A DNA stretch of 64,000 bases from Robiginitomaculum antarcticum DSM 21748 (GTDB lineage: Bacteria; Pseudomonadota; Alphaproteobacteria; Caulobacterales; Maricaulaceae), in NCBI RefSeq assembly GCF_000365025.1, contig NZ_KB823013.1:1-64000 (forward strand), read 5' to 3'. The notes under the pieces are model-generated. The model did no database searches. It worked only from the letters and a program-made list of their open reading frames with translations, and was not told the DNA's origin. This document shows, piece after piece, positions 28,292-36,672 of the stretch (the first letter of the stretch is position 1; every line of letters starts with the position of its first letter). The translations under genes were made by a program, and so were the position numbers.

Positions 28292-30012
28292 AGCCGAAAA
28301 GAGCGCGACCTATGCCTCGTCAATCCATATCTCCCGAAACTTTCAAAAAATGGGGAATTGCGCCTCGCCAAACTATGCATGTTCGCGACTACATCTCTGT
28401 AGCCATAAGCAAATTTACACGTTTTTTTTGGACAATCTCACCTGCATTAGCTGAAAGATTTTGCCGGATTTTTTATTTGGGCGATATGTCCAAAGGATAT
28501 ATGCGTCTATATTGGGCCACCAATAGCCTTGACGCGGAGATGCCTGACTATCTGACCAAAGCGATCCATTACGGCGCAGAGGATACAGAAGCATTGAAGA
28601 AGTTTGTCACCGACACCTATAGAAAAGGTCATTTAAAAGATGTTCCGGTCGAGTCCAAAGCTTTGCTTAAAACTCATCGTTTCGTCCGGTTGATTGCCAA
28701 TATAAAGTCCAGTCTTGATTTGTTAGATAATGGTTACGCCCTGCCCGTACGGGATCCGCGGCGGATGTATACGCCGAAAAAAAACACAGTATTATATCTG
28801 CTACATAACTCGCTACCGATTAACAGCGGCGGCTATGCAACCCGCACGCACGGGATATTAACAGGACTGGCACGCGCGAAATTCAAAGTAAAAGGCGTGA
28901 CGCGTCTTGGTTTTCCGCAAGATCGTGGCAAGAAATATAATGCGCAAACCTATCCGGATTTTGACATAATTGAGGGCGTAGACTATCTCCGGCTTCAATC
29001 CGATGTGTACGGGCTGGGGCGTCTGCCAATGCGTGACTATATTGACCATAATATACATGCCCACCGGGCGCTTATTGAGACGCATAAGCCGGCTATAATC
29101 CACGGCGCGTCAAATTTTATCAATGGCGTTACCGCTACAGCCTTGGCGCGATTATATGGATTAATAAGCATTTATGAAGTTAGGGGGCTTTGGGAAATAA
29201 CCCGAATGTCACGCGAGCCTGAATATGAGGGCACGGACGCCTTTAATCTGTATGTGAGAATGGAGACGGAAGCCTGCCGCAATGCTGATCATTGTTTTGC
29301 CATTACCGGCGCGTTGAAAAACGAAATGGTGCGCCGCGGCGTCGACGCAGATAAAATCACAATTATACCTAATGGCGTCGATACATCACGGTTTAACCCA
29401 ATGAACAAGGACGAGGATCTTAAGGCGGAGCTGGGCTTTGCGCCTGATGATTTGATTGTCGGATATATTGGCTCAATCGTCGATTATGAAGGTCTAGACT
29501 ATTTAATGATGGCGCTATCTCTGATTAAAAAACAGGGTCACAAACATATCAAAGCGCTTATTGTGGGCGACGGTGATCGCTTGGATGAGATCAAAGCGCT
29601 TAGCCAAAAGTTAAAGCTTAATGACTTAGTGCTCTTTACGGGCCGTATTCCCCATGACGATGTTGAGCGCCATTACTCAATAGTCGATATCGCGCCTTTT
29701 CCGCGCAAAGGGATGCCGGTGTGCGAAATGGTTTCGCCGCTTAAACCGTTTGAAGCCATGGCGATGGGTAAGCCGGTTATCATATCCAATGTCGCCGCCA
29801 TGAAGGAATTTGTCATCGACGGACAGACCGGAATTATTATAGAAAAAGATAATCCGCAGAGCCTTAGCGAGGGAATACTCCGCCTCGCGCTTGATGAGTC
29901 TTTGCGCATATCTACAGCAAATCAGGCACTAAAATTTGTACGTGAAGAGCGCGATTGGCGCGTCATTTCTGAAAAAATAGCGGCGGTTTACCGGCGGCTT
30001 TTATCGCAATAG
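28288..30012 (+). CDS. GT4-family glycosyltransferase
   Basis: A 574-aa protein. The N-terminal about 150 residues are helical and unassigned; the GT-B fold begins at VLYLLHNSLPINSGGYATRTHG. The C-terminal Rossmann domain reads IIPNGVDTSRFNP, VGYIGSIVDYEGLDYLM, ALIVGDGD, LVLFTGRIPHDDV, and the donor site PLKPFEAMAMGKPVI, where the KPFEAMA motif holds the acidic E..E-type residues of GT4. The start is GTG 28288, or possibly ATG 28312. It ends the second exporter operon and overlaps the convergent paralogue by 25 nt. Confidence 0.88.
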   Translation: MKPKRARPMPRQSISPETFKKWGIAPRQTMHVRDYISVAISKFTRFFWTISPALAERFCRIFYLGDMSKGYMRLYWATNSLDAEMPDYLTKAIHYGAEDTEALKKFVTDTYRKGHLKDVPVESKALLKTHRFVRLIANIKSSLDLLDNGYALPVRDPRRMYTPKKNTVLYLLHNSLPINSGGYATRTHGILTGLARAKFKVKGVTRLGFPQDRGKKYNAQTYPDFDIIEGVDYLRLQSDVYGLGRLPMRDYIDHNIHAHRALIETHKPAIIHGASNFINGVTATALARLYGLISIYEVRGLWEITRMSREPEYEGTDAFNLYVRMETEACRNADHCFAITGALKNEMVRRGVDADKITIIPNGVDTSRFNPMNKDEDLKAELGFAPDDLIVGYIGSIVDYEGLDYLMMALSLIKKQGHKHIKALIVGDGDRLDEIKALSQKLKLNDLVLFTGRIPHDDVERHYSIVDIAPFPRKGMPVCEMVSPLKPFEAMAMGKPVIISNVAAMKEFVIDGQTGIIIEKDNPQSLSEGILRLALDESLRISTANQALKFVREERDWRVISEKIAAVYRRLLSQ

Positions 30013-31610
30013 TGTGCGTTAATCTGATTATAGATCTCTAATAAGTTTTCAGTCTGCTTAACCCAATTGCGCTCCGTCCTGATCCAGTGGCGGCCCGAGC
30101 GTCCCAAGGACTCCCGCAGGGGTTTATCGTCTGCAATATCGTTCATTTTGCGGCGTAGATCAGCACCATTTCCCGCTTTAAATAAAATTGCAGCCTGACT
30201 TTGTTCGGCGATTTCCGATAGAGGCTGGACGTCAGACATCAAACACGGGACGCCGGATTGAAACGCCGTAAACGGCTTTATCGGCGTGACAAGGCGCGTA
30301 ACGTCAGAGGGCAGACGCGGAATGACAATAACATCAATCGCGTTATGCAAGGCGCGCGCCTCCGTGTTGGACAGACGCGTTAAAAATTTCATATTATCGC
30401 TATGGGCCGACTGTTTCATCCGCGTGCGAATTGCAGCATTCAGCGAACCGCTACCGGCGACCATCAGGCGAATATCGCCGCGCGATTTGCAAAGCGCTTC
30501 AAAGGCATCAAGCAGTAAAAACAGTCCCTCATAATCAACCAAACTACCGATATAGCCAAATGTGCAGAACTCAGCGTCATCGCCCCCGTTTTTAAATAAT
30601 GGCGGGGCAATTTCTTCCGGCGATACGTTTTCATTTCCTATTGGCCCGCCAGACATTCCGCAATTCGGCAATATTCCCACAGCATCGGCGTTCACGCCAG
30701 CGTCGATAATCATATCGCGCAGCTGTCCGTTTAATGCTAAAACGAAATCAGACCGTGTGCTGACAAAGCTCTCCATATTTGTTTGCGCTTTGAACCCCGG
30801 TGATTTTCGGTATCCTTTGTGCGTAACCAGCCGCGTCAATTCCCAGCGACCCCGCATCTCATATAGTGTCGGAAGCCTGTGACGTTTTCCGGCAATCCCT
30901 CCGGCGAGTCCCGTTAAAAAGTTAGAGCCGCTATGCACAATATGAGGCTGATACATATCAATGACGCGCGACACCCCATCACAATATTTTGTAAGATAGC
31001 GATCAACAGAAATATCGTCCATGCCAAGTGGGTCCAGCGCATAATAGTGAACGCCATCAATCGTCTCATCTTGCGCTATCGCGGCTTCATTGAGATTAAG
31101 CCTTGGCTTCGTCACCACTGCGACCTCAAGGTCATGTCCGATAAGCGCCTTTGCGATCTCATGCGTTCTGATCGCGTAGCCATTCCAGTTTTGCCGGGGG
31201 TCGGAATGTGCCACAAGCAAGATGCGCGATACCGGGCCATTATGATTATCACCGGGCAGGCCCGGAACCATCACTTGATCTGAAAATTCAATTTTTCCTT
31301 CGGCCCAATCGAAGAGCGTATGGCTAAGATCAATGGCGTGTTGAGTCCAAGCATCTTCCGAGCGTTGCGGTATTTTGCGGCGATTAGAAAACCGGTGAGC
31401 CGCAAGAAGTCCGCTTAAAGCCCGGGTGTCGCGAGTTTCAAAATTCGTCACAAGGCTGTCAAATGGCGACCCAATAGATAAATAACTTCGCAAAATATTG
31501 ACTTGTCGCCGCCACACGGCCTTCGGGAAATTTGATTTAAACTTATCAATGACATTTGGAATTTGAAAAGGATTAGACGCAATACGCCTCGCGCTATAGG
31601 TCAGGATCAT
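29988..31610 (-). CDS. GT4-family glycosyltransferase (paralogue of the convergent neighbour)
   Basis: A 540-aa protein from ATG 31610, with AGG 7 nt upstream (a TTG at 31658 is also in frame). The GT-B fold starts at ILLVAHSDPRQNWNGYAIRT. The C-terminal half has ILPNCG, FGYIGSLVDYEGLFLLLD, LMVAGSGSL and the donor site PIKPFTAFQSGVPCLMS. The YAxRTH, IGS-VDYEGL and KPF motifs line up with the protein encoded at 28288-30012, so an old duplication is likely. Here the acidic residue of KPFEAM is replaced (KPFTAF). The last 25 nt overlap the neighbour tail to tail. Confidence 0.85.
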   Translation of the reverse strand: MILTYSARRIASNPFQIPNVIDKFKSNFPKAVWRRQVNILRSYLSIGSPFDSLVTNFETRDTRALSGLLAAHRFSNRRKIPQRSEDAWTQHAIDLSHTLFDWAEGKIEFSDQVMVPGLPGDNHNGPVSRILLVAHSDPRQNWNGYAIRTHEIAKALIGHDLEVAVVTKPRLNLNEAAIAQDETIDGVHYYALDPLGMDDISVDRYLTKYCDGVSRVIDMYQPHIVHSGSNFLTGLAGGIAGKRHRLPTLYEMRGRWELTRLVTHKGYRKSPGFKAQTNMESFVSTRSDFVLALNGQLRDMIIDAGVNADAVGILPNCGMSGGPIGNENVSPEEIAPPLFKNGGDDAEFCTFGYIGSLVDYEGLFLLLDAFEALCKSRGDIRLMVAGSGSLNAAIRTRMKQSAHSDNMKFLTRLSNTEARALHNAIDVIVIPRLPSDVTRLVTPIKPFTAFQSGVPCLMSDVQPLSEIAEQSQAAILFKAGNGADLRRKMNDIADDKPLRESLGRSGRHWIRTERNWVKQTENLLEIYNQINAHYCDKSRR

Positions 31611-31721
31611 TCGCACGCCTAAAGGCTGAGCAGGATCATCATGTCGGTTGGACGTCAAAATGCATCGGCCTTATATAGTAATATCAAGAGGCTAACAGCT
31701 AAGCGGTTAAGCGTAAATTGA

Positions 31722-31873
31722 ATTGCAGATAAAATTTTATCAATTACGCGGTCTGGTTTAACGATGCCGGGCAAGATGAACTCGACTTCATAGCGGCAAA
31801 TTATGGTATGGAGTTCCCAAGATCATCCTTCGCTGTTGTGCCGCTGGCATATTGCCATTTGATGGGTCCTTAA
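31722..31873 (+). pseudogene. Coding-like C-terminal fragment, unidentified
   Basis: The plus strand reads in one open frame from 31722 to TAA 31873. The peptide has protein-like composition (NYAVWFNDAGQDELDFIAANYG, shown here in part: VWFNDAGQDELDFIAANYG; then FAVVPLAYCH). There is no start codon at its left end, where TGA 31719 closes the frame. It may be the tail of a lost gene. I do not recognise the family. It overlaps the end of the methyltransferase gene by 4 nt. Confidence 0.35.
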
Positions 31874-32436
31874 TACGTTTCTTCGATCATGACCCACGCC
31901 ATATCTTTATGGGATGAGAAGTATGTGAACTCGGCATTAGGGAATAATTTGTTTAACCGGCGGCGCGTGTAGCGCTGCTTATGAAAATGAGGTAGCGGCT
32001 CTTTTTCGCAATAGGGCACGGTTAAAATCAACTTGGAATCCGTAACACGCCGAAGCTCTGCGATCGCCACTAACATATCTTGATTGCCCAAATGCTCAAT
32101 TACTTCCATGCACGTTACTGTTTCAAACTGACCGTCCTTAAACGGCATATCCGTGACGGATGCATAGTCCATAGTGATAGATTTGGAGAGGTCTAAAAAA
32201 CCGCTATGCGGTGATAAATCCAATCCTGTAATACTCTCAAATGAGGGCTGCACTTTAGAGAGTAAGTTTACAAATTGTCCTGCCCCCACGCCAACGTCAA
32301 GGATTGCGCCGCGTGACCCAATTTGATCGCCGACATAAGACCAGCGTAAAAAATCGGTACGACGGAGGTAAGCGCGCTGCGTTTTTTTATAAACCTCGGA
32401 ATAGGCCAAGTAGGTTTCCATGGCCTCATCGCTCAT
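31870..32436 (-). CDS. Class I SAM-dependent methyltransferase
   Basis: A 188-aa methyltransferase of the type common in glycan loci. Motif I is ILDVGVGAGQF, the acidic residue after strand 2 is GLDLSPH, motif II/III regions are DMPFKDGQFETVTCMEVIEHL and KLILTVPY. The C-terminal HFHKQRYTRRRLNKLF resembles small-molecule or sugar methyltransferases of the Methyltransf_11 group. ATG 32436 was chosen; a TTG 63 nt further up is also in frame and lies within an AGGAG. The substrate is unknown. Confidence 0.8.
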   Translation of the reverse strand: MSDEAMETYLAYSEVYKKTQRAYLRRTDFLRWSYVGDQIGSRGAILDVGVGAGQFVNLLSKVQPSFESITGLDLSPHSGFLDLSKSITMDYASVTDMPFKDGQFETVTCMEVIEHLGNQDMLVAIAELRRVTDSKLILTVPYCEKEPLPHFHKQRYTRRRLNKLFPNAEFTYFSSHKDMAWVMIEETY

Positions 32437-32573
32437 TTTAGAGCTTTCAATGAGGATAACTTTATCAACGCAATATATGCCTATTTTATTACTCCTCAAC
32501 TAGGGATTACAATGAAAATGAAAGCCGGGTGACTTGAACAATGCTGACTATCAGGCGTGTCCATAGACGGAAT

Positions 32574-32628
32574 AATAAATGCAAACGGGTCAATCCAAAA
32601 GTCTGATTGGCCCGGTAATGCGTTTATT
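32574..32628 (-). terminator. Long hairpin downstream of the RTX protease gene
   Basis: An imperfect inverted repeat (AATAAA...AACGGGTCAATC pairing with GATTGGCCCGG...TTTATT) lies 18 nt after the minus-strand stop of the RTX protease. It is consistent with transcription termination. Confidence 0.5.
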
Positions 32629-32645
32629 TATCATGGACTAAGCGT

Positions 32646-35600
32646 TTAGATCATATGGAAGTCAGGCCCGGAATCTATGTCATCATAGCCAATATTATAG
32701 GCGTCAAAGGGACCGACTTCATGATTTTCCACATCCGAAGAATCTAGGCTAGTGAGAAGCTGGCCAAGGTCTGTTGAGTCTTCTACATAGTCTTCACAGA
32801 CCACGACTTTATCAAAATTAAAGCCTGTATCGATATCGAGCACTTCGCTAACAGCATCCTTGTCCTGAACCACAAGCGGAACAGACGCAGCAGTAAATTC
32901 AAAATTCGAATTATCAAAGCCTGTTGCATCTAAACCATCTAAACGAAGCGTGCCGACAGATGAGACAATAAAGCTATTCGTGCCATCAAATGTGATTGTC
33001 AAATCATCTACGCTGGTCGGGCCGGATGTATACCGCAGAATGTCAGTGCCGACTTCAAAATCTACGATGCGGTCACTTCCGGACGATGCGCCAAACTCAA
33101 ATATATCGTTTCCGTTTCCGCCATTCATAATATCGTTACCGGCGCCGCCAATGAGTGTATCATCGCCGGAGCGACCAAAGATTGTGTCGTCACCGGAGCG
33201 GCCTTTAATCGTCTCATTGCCTGATTTACCGCGCAGGTTGTCATTAAAATCTGTACCTGTAAGATTTTCAATGCGGTTAAAGACATCGCCTGCGGCTTCG
33301 CCCGTATTTACGGATGCATTTGCCATATCAATGATTAAGCCTTCAGTTGCGGAGCGGTAATCCACCGTATCGTTACCTTCGCCGCCAAAGAGCTCATCTG
33401 CGCCCGCACCGCCAATCAACAGATCATCACCATCGCCGCCCAGAAGCGTGTCATTGCCGGTACCTCCCAGCAATGTATCATTGCCAGCTCCGCCATCAAG
33501 AACATCGTCACCGCCACGGCCTGTAATCGCGTCATCGCCGGAGCGGCCTTTAATCGTTTCATTGCCTGACTTGCCACGTAGGCTGTCGTTAAAGTCTGTA
33601 CCGGTGAGATTTTCAATCCGGTTAAAGACGTCACCAGCGGCTTCGCCCGTATTCACAGAGGCTGTCTGCATATCAATGATCAGGCCTTCAGTCGCTGCGC
33701 GATAATCAACAGTGTCATTACCTTCGCCGCCAAAGAGCTCATCCGCGCCCTCACCGCCGAGAAGCAAGTCATCGCCATCACCACCAAGCAGCGTGTCATT
33801 GCCGGAATTACCAAACAATGTGTCATTGCCGGCTCCGCCGTCCAGAATATCATCACCGCCGCGGCCCGTAATCGCGTCATCACCGGAGCGGCCTTTGATT
33901 GTCTCGTCGCCTGACTTACCGCGCAAGCTGTCATCAAAATCTGTTCCGGTAAGGTTTTCAATCTGGTTGAAGACATCGCCGGCGGCCTCACCCGTATTTA
34001 CGGATGCCGTCTCCATATCAATGATAAGGCCCTGAGTCGCAGAGCGATAATCGGATGTATCATTACCAGCACCTCCAAAAATATTGTCCGCGCCAGCGCC
34101 GCCAAGGAGAAGGTCATCCCCGTCGCCGCCATTTAATGTGTCGTCGCCATCGCCGCCAAAGAGCGTATCATTACCCGCATCACCGCTTATATTGTCATTA
34201 CCGGCATCACCATAAACACTATCATTGCCGTCGCCGCCAAAAACGTCATCATTACCGTCATTACCGCGCAATTGGTCATTACCGGCAAGACCTTGAACAT
34301 TATCGTTACCGCCCAGAGCCAGAATGACGTCATCGCCGCTTGTGCCAACAAGAGTATCATCATTTTCTGTTGCCGTCGTCGTGTCTTGCGAGATAGCGAA
34401 CGTCTCATCACCAATTTTGATAAACTCAATATCGCGAAGCGTATCTGTTCCGTCCGTTCCGGTATTGGCCGTGACGGTATAGGTGCCGTCACCATTATCA
34501 GTTATTGTAAGTTCACTGAAGGCCGCGACATTATACTCAGCATAATCCGTGCCTTCGCCGCCATCTAAAATATCATTACCGGCATTGCCTTTCAATATAT
34601 TATCGGCGAAATTACCCGTAATCGTGTCGATACCCGAGCCCCCGATCGCGTTTTCAATAATGGTCCCGCGCGCAATGGAAATAACGTTTATCAGGGCGTC
34701 TGTAACGTCTTGGCCTGTGTTCGTATTGTCACCGACCGATGACCAACTCTCTTGAATCAAGCTGATTTTTTGATTGGCTGAATAGCCGGAAAAATCGAGT
34801 GTATCAATGCCGCCGGTATCCCAAATTGAATAAGACGGGATGCGGATATTTTGATTGGCCCAATCTTGTGAGTCAAAAATGCTCCCGACTTCTGTCGTAT
34901 TAAAGCCATAAACGCTGTCGCCGCTGCGCGTTGAATTATTTACGCCGTAAAGATCCTGCACAGCCAAAATGTCTGCAATTTGAGCGCCAAGAACTAAACG
35001 CGCCGTACCAAAACCGGATTCGAGTTGATTAAAATAGGACATGACCGTTGTGCCCCAACTGTCGTTGGTATAGATCGCGTCAACATTATACTCAGCCTCC
35101 CCATTATAAGGACCCCCGTGACCGAGGCCCAAGGCGTGACCGATCTCGTGAATATAGGTTTGATAGGAATAGCTGTTTATATCTGTACCATATGTGTCGA
35201 TCCAATCAGCTTGGGAGACGTTAATAACAACATTATTAATGGTGGAGCCAGTTGAGGTTGTTCGTGCAAAGGCGCCCTCATCTGTATCTTCAAAGACGAA
35301 ATCAGAGCCGGCTTGTACATTGCTCTCGACAAAGTTTAAATTAGCAACAGAGGCCCACATCTCCATTGCGGCGAGCGCCAAAGCGCGCGAGGCTGCGGGC
35401 AATTCTGCATTAAAAAAATAACTTATTGTTGTCCCGTTACTGGCATCGCTATCTGCATCATCATGCGTGCGGCGAGCCGAGTTACCGGAAATCAAATAAT
35501 CTGAAATTTGATCCAGGGTGAAATCTTCAAGCGGGGGAAGCAAATCAAATGTCAATGTATATTGACCCGTCGAGGTCACACCGTTCGCATCAGCATAGGC

Positions 35601-36191
35601 TTGAGCATCTATGTAATATGTGCCTGAAACATCAGCAACGAACCCCAAACGTGAATTAAGACCAGAGCCGCCATCATCATTTTCTTTTAATAAGTTACCT
35701 GCGGCGTCACGGATTTGCAAAAGCGGGTCAGATAAAGAATCCGCGCCTGATCCATCCAAATTGAACACATAACGCTCTCCTGCAGTCAATTCCACTTTAA
35801 TCCAGTCGTGGTCACCGGACACACCAATTTCTGCGGTTAAAGAATTGCCTAGTGCCAAAGTGGCCGTCGTTGACGCATCTCCGGCGATATCATTACCGGG
35901 GAAGTATTGCGGACCTTTTCCAGCATTAGGTGCTAAATTATAGACGGTATCCAAATCGCCGATTGCGGCTCCCCCTTTAGCAGGGCCAAAACCGTCAAGA
36001 TGAGGATAGACATCATAGTGGCTGTCTTCGCTATGGTCATAAGCGTCTAAATCAAAATTGAAGAAATCAAGAGTTATATCGCCGGGCAATAGGGCATCCG
36101 CAAAATCGGCAAATGGCTGAGTTTGTAACAGACTGTCTCCAAAGCGACCGGAATAGAAATCTTCATGAATTGGATCAAAAGCGTTAAACAT
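32646..36191 (-). CDS. Serralysin-like M10 metalloprotease with RTX repeats
   Basis: An 1181-aa secreted protein. A bacterial pre-peptidase C-terminal (PPC-like) domain lies at about residues 105-215 (GDHDWIKVELTAGERYVF). The M10 catalytic domain is at about 225-470, with zinc motif HEIGHALGLGH near residue 347 and Met-turn VMSYF near 384. The C-terminal half holds GGxGxDxLx nonapeptide blocks that bind calcium; a unit of about 125 residues is repeated almost three times (ending FNQIENLTGTDF, FNRIENLTGTDF). The last about 130 residues carry the uncleaved type I secretion signal. No ABC/MFP secretion genes are adjacent. The DNA repeats here are coding, not CRISPR. Confidence 0.92.
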   Translation of the reverse strand: MFNAFDPIHEDFYSGRFGDSLLQTQPFADFADALLPGDITLDFFNFDLDAYDHSEDSHYDVYPHLDGFGPAKGGAAIGDLDTVYNLAPNAGKGPQYFPGNDIAGDASTTATLALGNSLTAEIGVSGDHDWIKVELTAGERYVFNLDGSGADSLSDPLLQIRDAAGNLLKENDDGGSGLNSRLGFVADVSGTYYIDAQAYADANGVTSTGQYTLTFDLLPPLEDFTLDQISDYLISGNSARRTHDDADSDASNGTTISYFFNAELPAASRALALAAMEMWASVANLNFVESNVQAGSDFVFEDTDEGAFARTTSTGSTINNVVINVSQADWIDTYGTDINSYSYQTYIHEIGHALGLGHGGPYNGEAEYNVDAIYTNDSWGTTVMSYFNQLESGFGTARLVLGAQIADILAVQDLYGVNNSTRSGDSVYGFNTTEVGSIFDSQDWANQNIRIPSYSIWDTGGIDTLDFSGYSANQKISLIQESWSSVGDNTNTGQDVTDALINVISIARGTIIENAIGGSGIDTITGNFADNILKGNAGNDILDGGEGTDYAEYNVAAFSELTITDNGDGTYTVTANTGTDGTDTLRDIEFIKIGDETFAISQDTTTATENDDTLVGTSGDDVILALGGNDNVQGLAGNDQLRGNDGNDDVFGGDGNDSVYGDAGNDNISGDAGNDTLFGGDGDDTLNGGDGDDLLLGGAGADNIFGGAGNDTSDYRSATQGLIIDMETASVNTGEAAGDVFNQIENLTGTDFDDSLRGKSGDETIKGRSGDDAITGRGGDDILDGGAGNDTLFGNSGNDTLLGGDGDDLLLGGEGADELFGGEGNDTVDYRAATEGLIIDMQTASVNTGEAAGDVFNRIENLTGTDFNDSLRGKSGNETIKGRSGDDAITGRGGDDVLDGGAGNDTLLGGTGNDTLLGGDGDDLLIGGAGADELFGGEGNDTVDYRSATEGLIIDMANASVNTGEAAGDVFNRIENLTGTDFNDNLRGKSGNETIKGRSGDDTIFGRSGDDTLIGGAGNDIMNGGNGNDIFEFGASSGSDRIVDFEVGTDILRYTSGPTSVDDLTITFDGTNSFIVSSVGTLRLDGLDATGFDNSNFEFTAASVPLVVQDKDAVSEVLDIDTGFNFDKVVVCEDYVEDSTDLGQLLTSLDSSDVENHEVGPFDAYNIGYDDIDSGPDFHMI

Positions 36192-36379
36192 GGACAGTCC
36201 CTCTTATGCTCTATAGCCCCCTAAAAAGGGCCCGGCTCAATATTATTTATGTATCAATATCAAATATAACTATTTTCTTTCACAGTCAAAGTCCGCAAAT
36301 CGTCACAATTACGTGCAAATGTGTCTTACATATGACGATCTGAACCTTGTTTGAACGCAAATTCGTGTTACAGGCCGCT

Positions 36380-36556
36380 TATTGGTGCCCTTAATCGGGC
36401 TTAATCGGGAACTCCGGTGCGGCAGAAATGCTCAGTCCGGGACTGCTCCCGCAGCTGTAATCGGCAAGGCTGTTTGCATATGTCACTGACCTTGGTCGGG
36501 AAGACGCAGACGACCAATTGAGCCGAAAGTCAGAAGACCGGCCAATAACGTCGCCA
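36380..36556 (+). promoter_or_regulatory. Cobalamin (B12) riboswitch
   Basis: The 5' leader of btuB shows the ordered conserved blocks of the AdoCbl riboswitch: TTGGTGCCC, a purine-rich stretch before CTCCGGTGC, the B12-box core CCGGGACTGCTCCCGCAGCTG followed by TAATC (shown in two parts), CACTGACC, GGTCGGGAAGACGC, and the closing AGTCAGAAGACCGGCC. A small hairpin CAGGAC/GTCCTG at 36595-36609 precedes the gene and may belong to the expression platform. By analogy it shuts down btuBFCD when adenosylcobalamin is plentiful. The remaining leader (36192-36379) should contain the promoters of both divergent genes. Confidence 0.92.
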
Positions 36557-36672
36557 GCGCGGCCCGGGCGGGATGCACCGAGGCGCATGGATCACAGGAC
36601 GACGTCCTGACCAATGACGACATCTTTATTTAATCCGCGCTCTGGCTTGCCAATGCGCAAGATGGAGTCGTT

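Noticed and set aside
32950-34500. Regular DNA repeats and several Ser/Pro-rich plus-strand frames
   Set aside because: They are the antisense of the RTX nonapeptide repeats of the M10 protease gene. They are not a CRISPR array and not separate genes.
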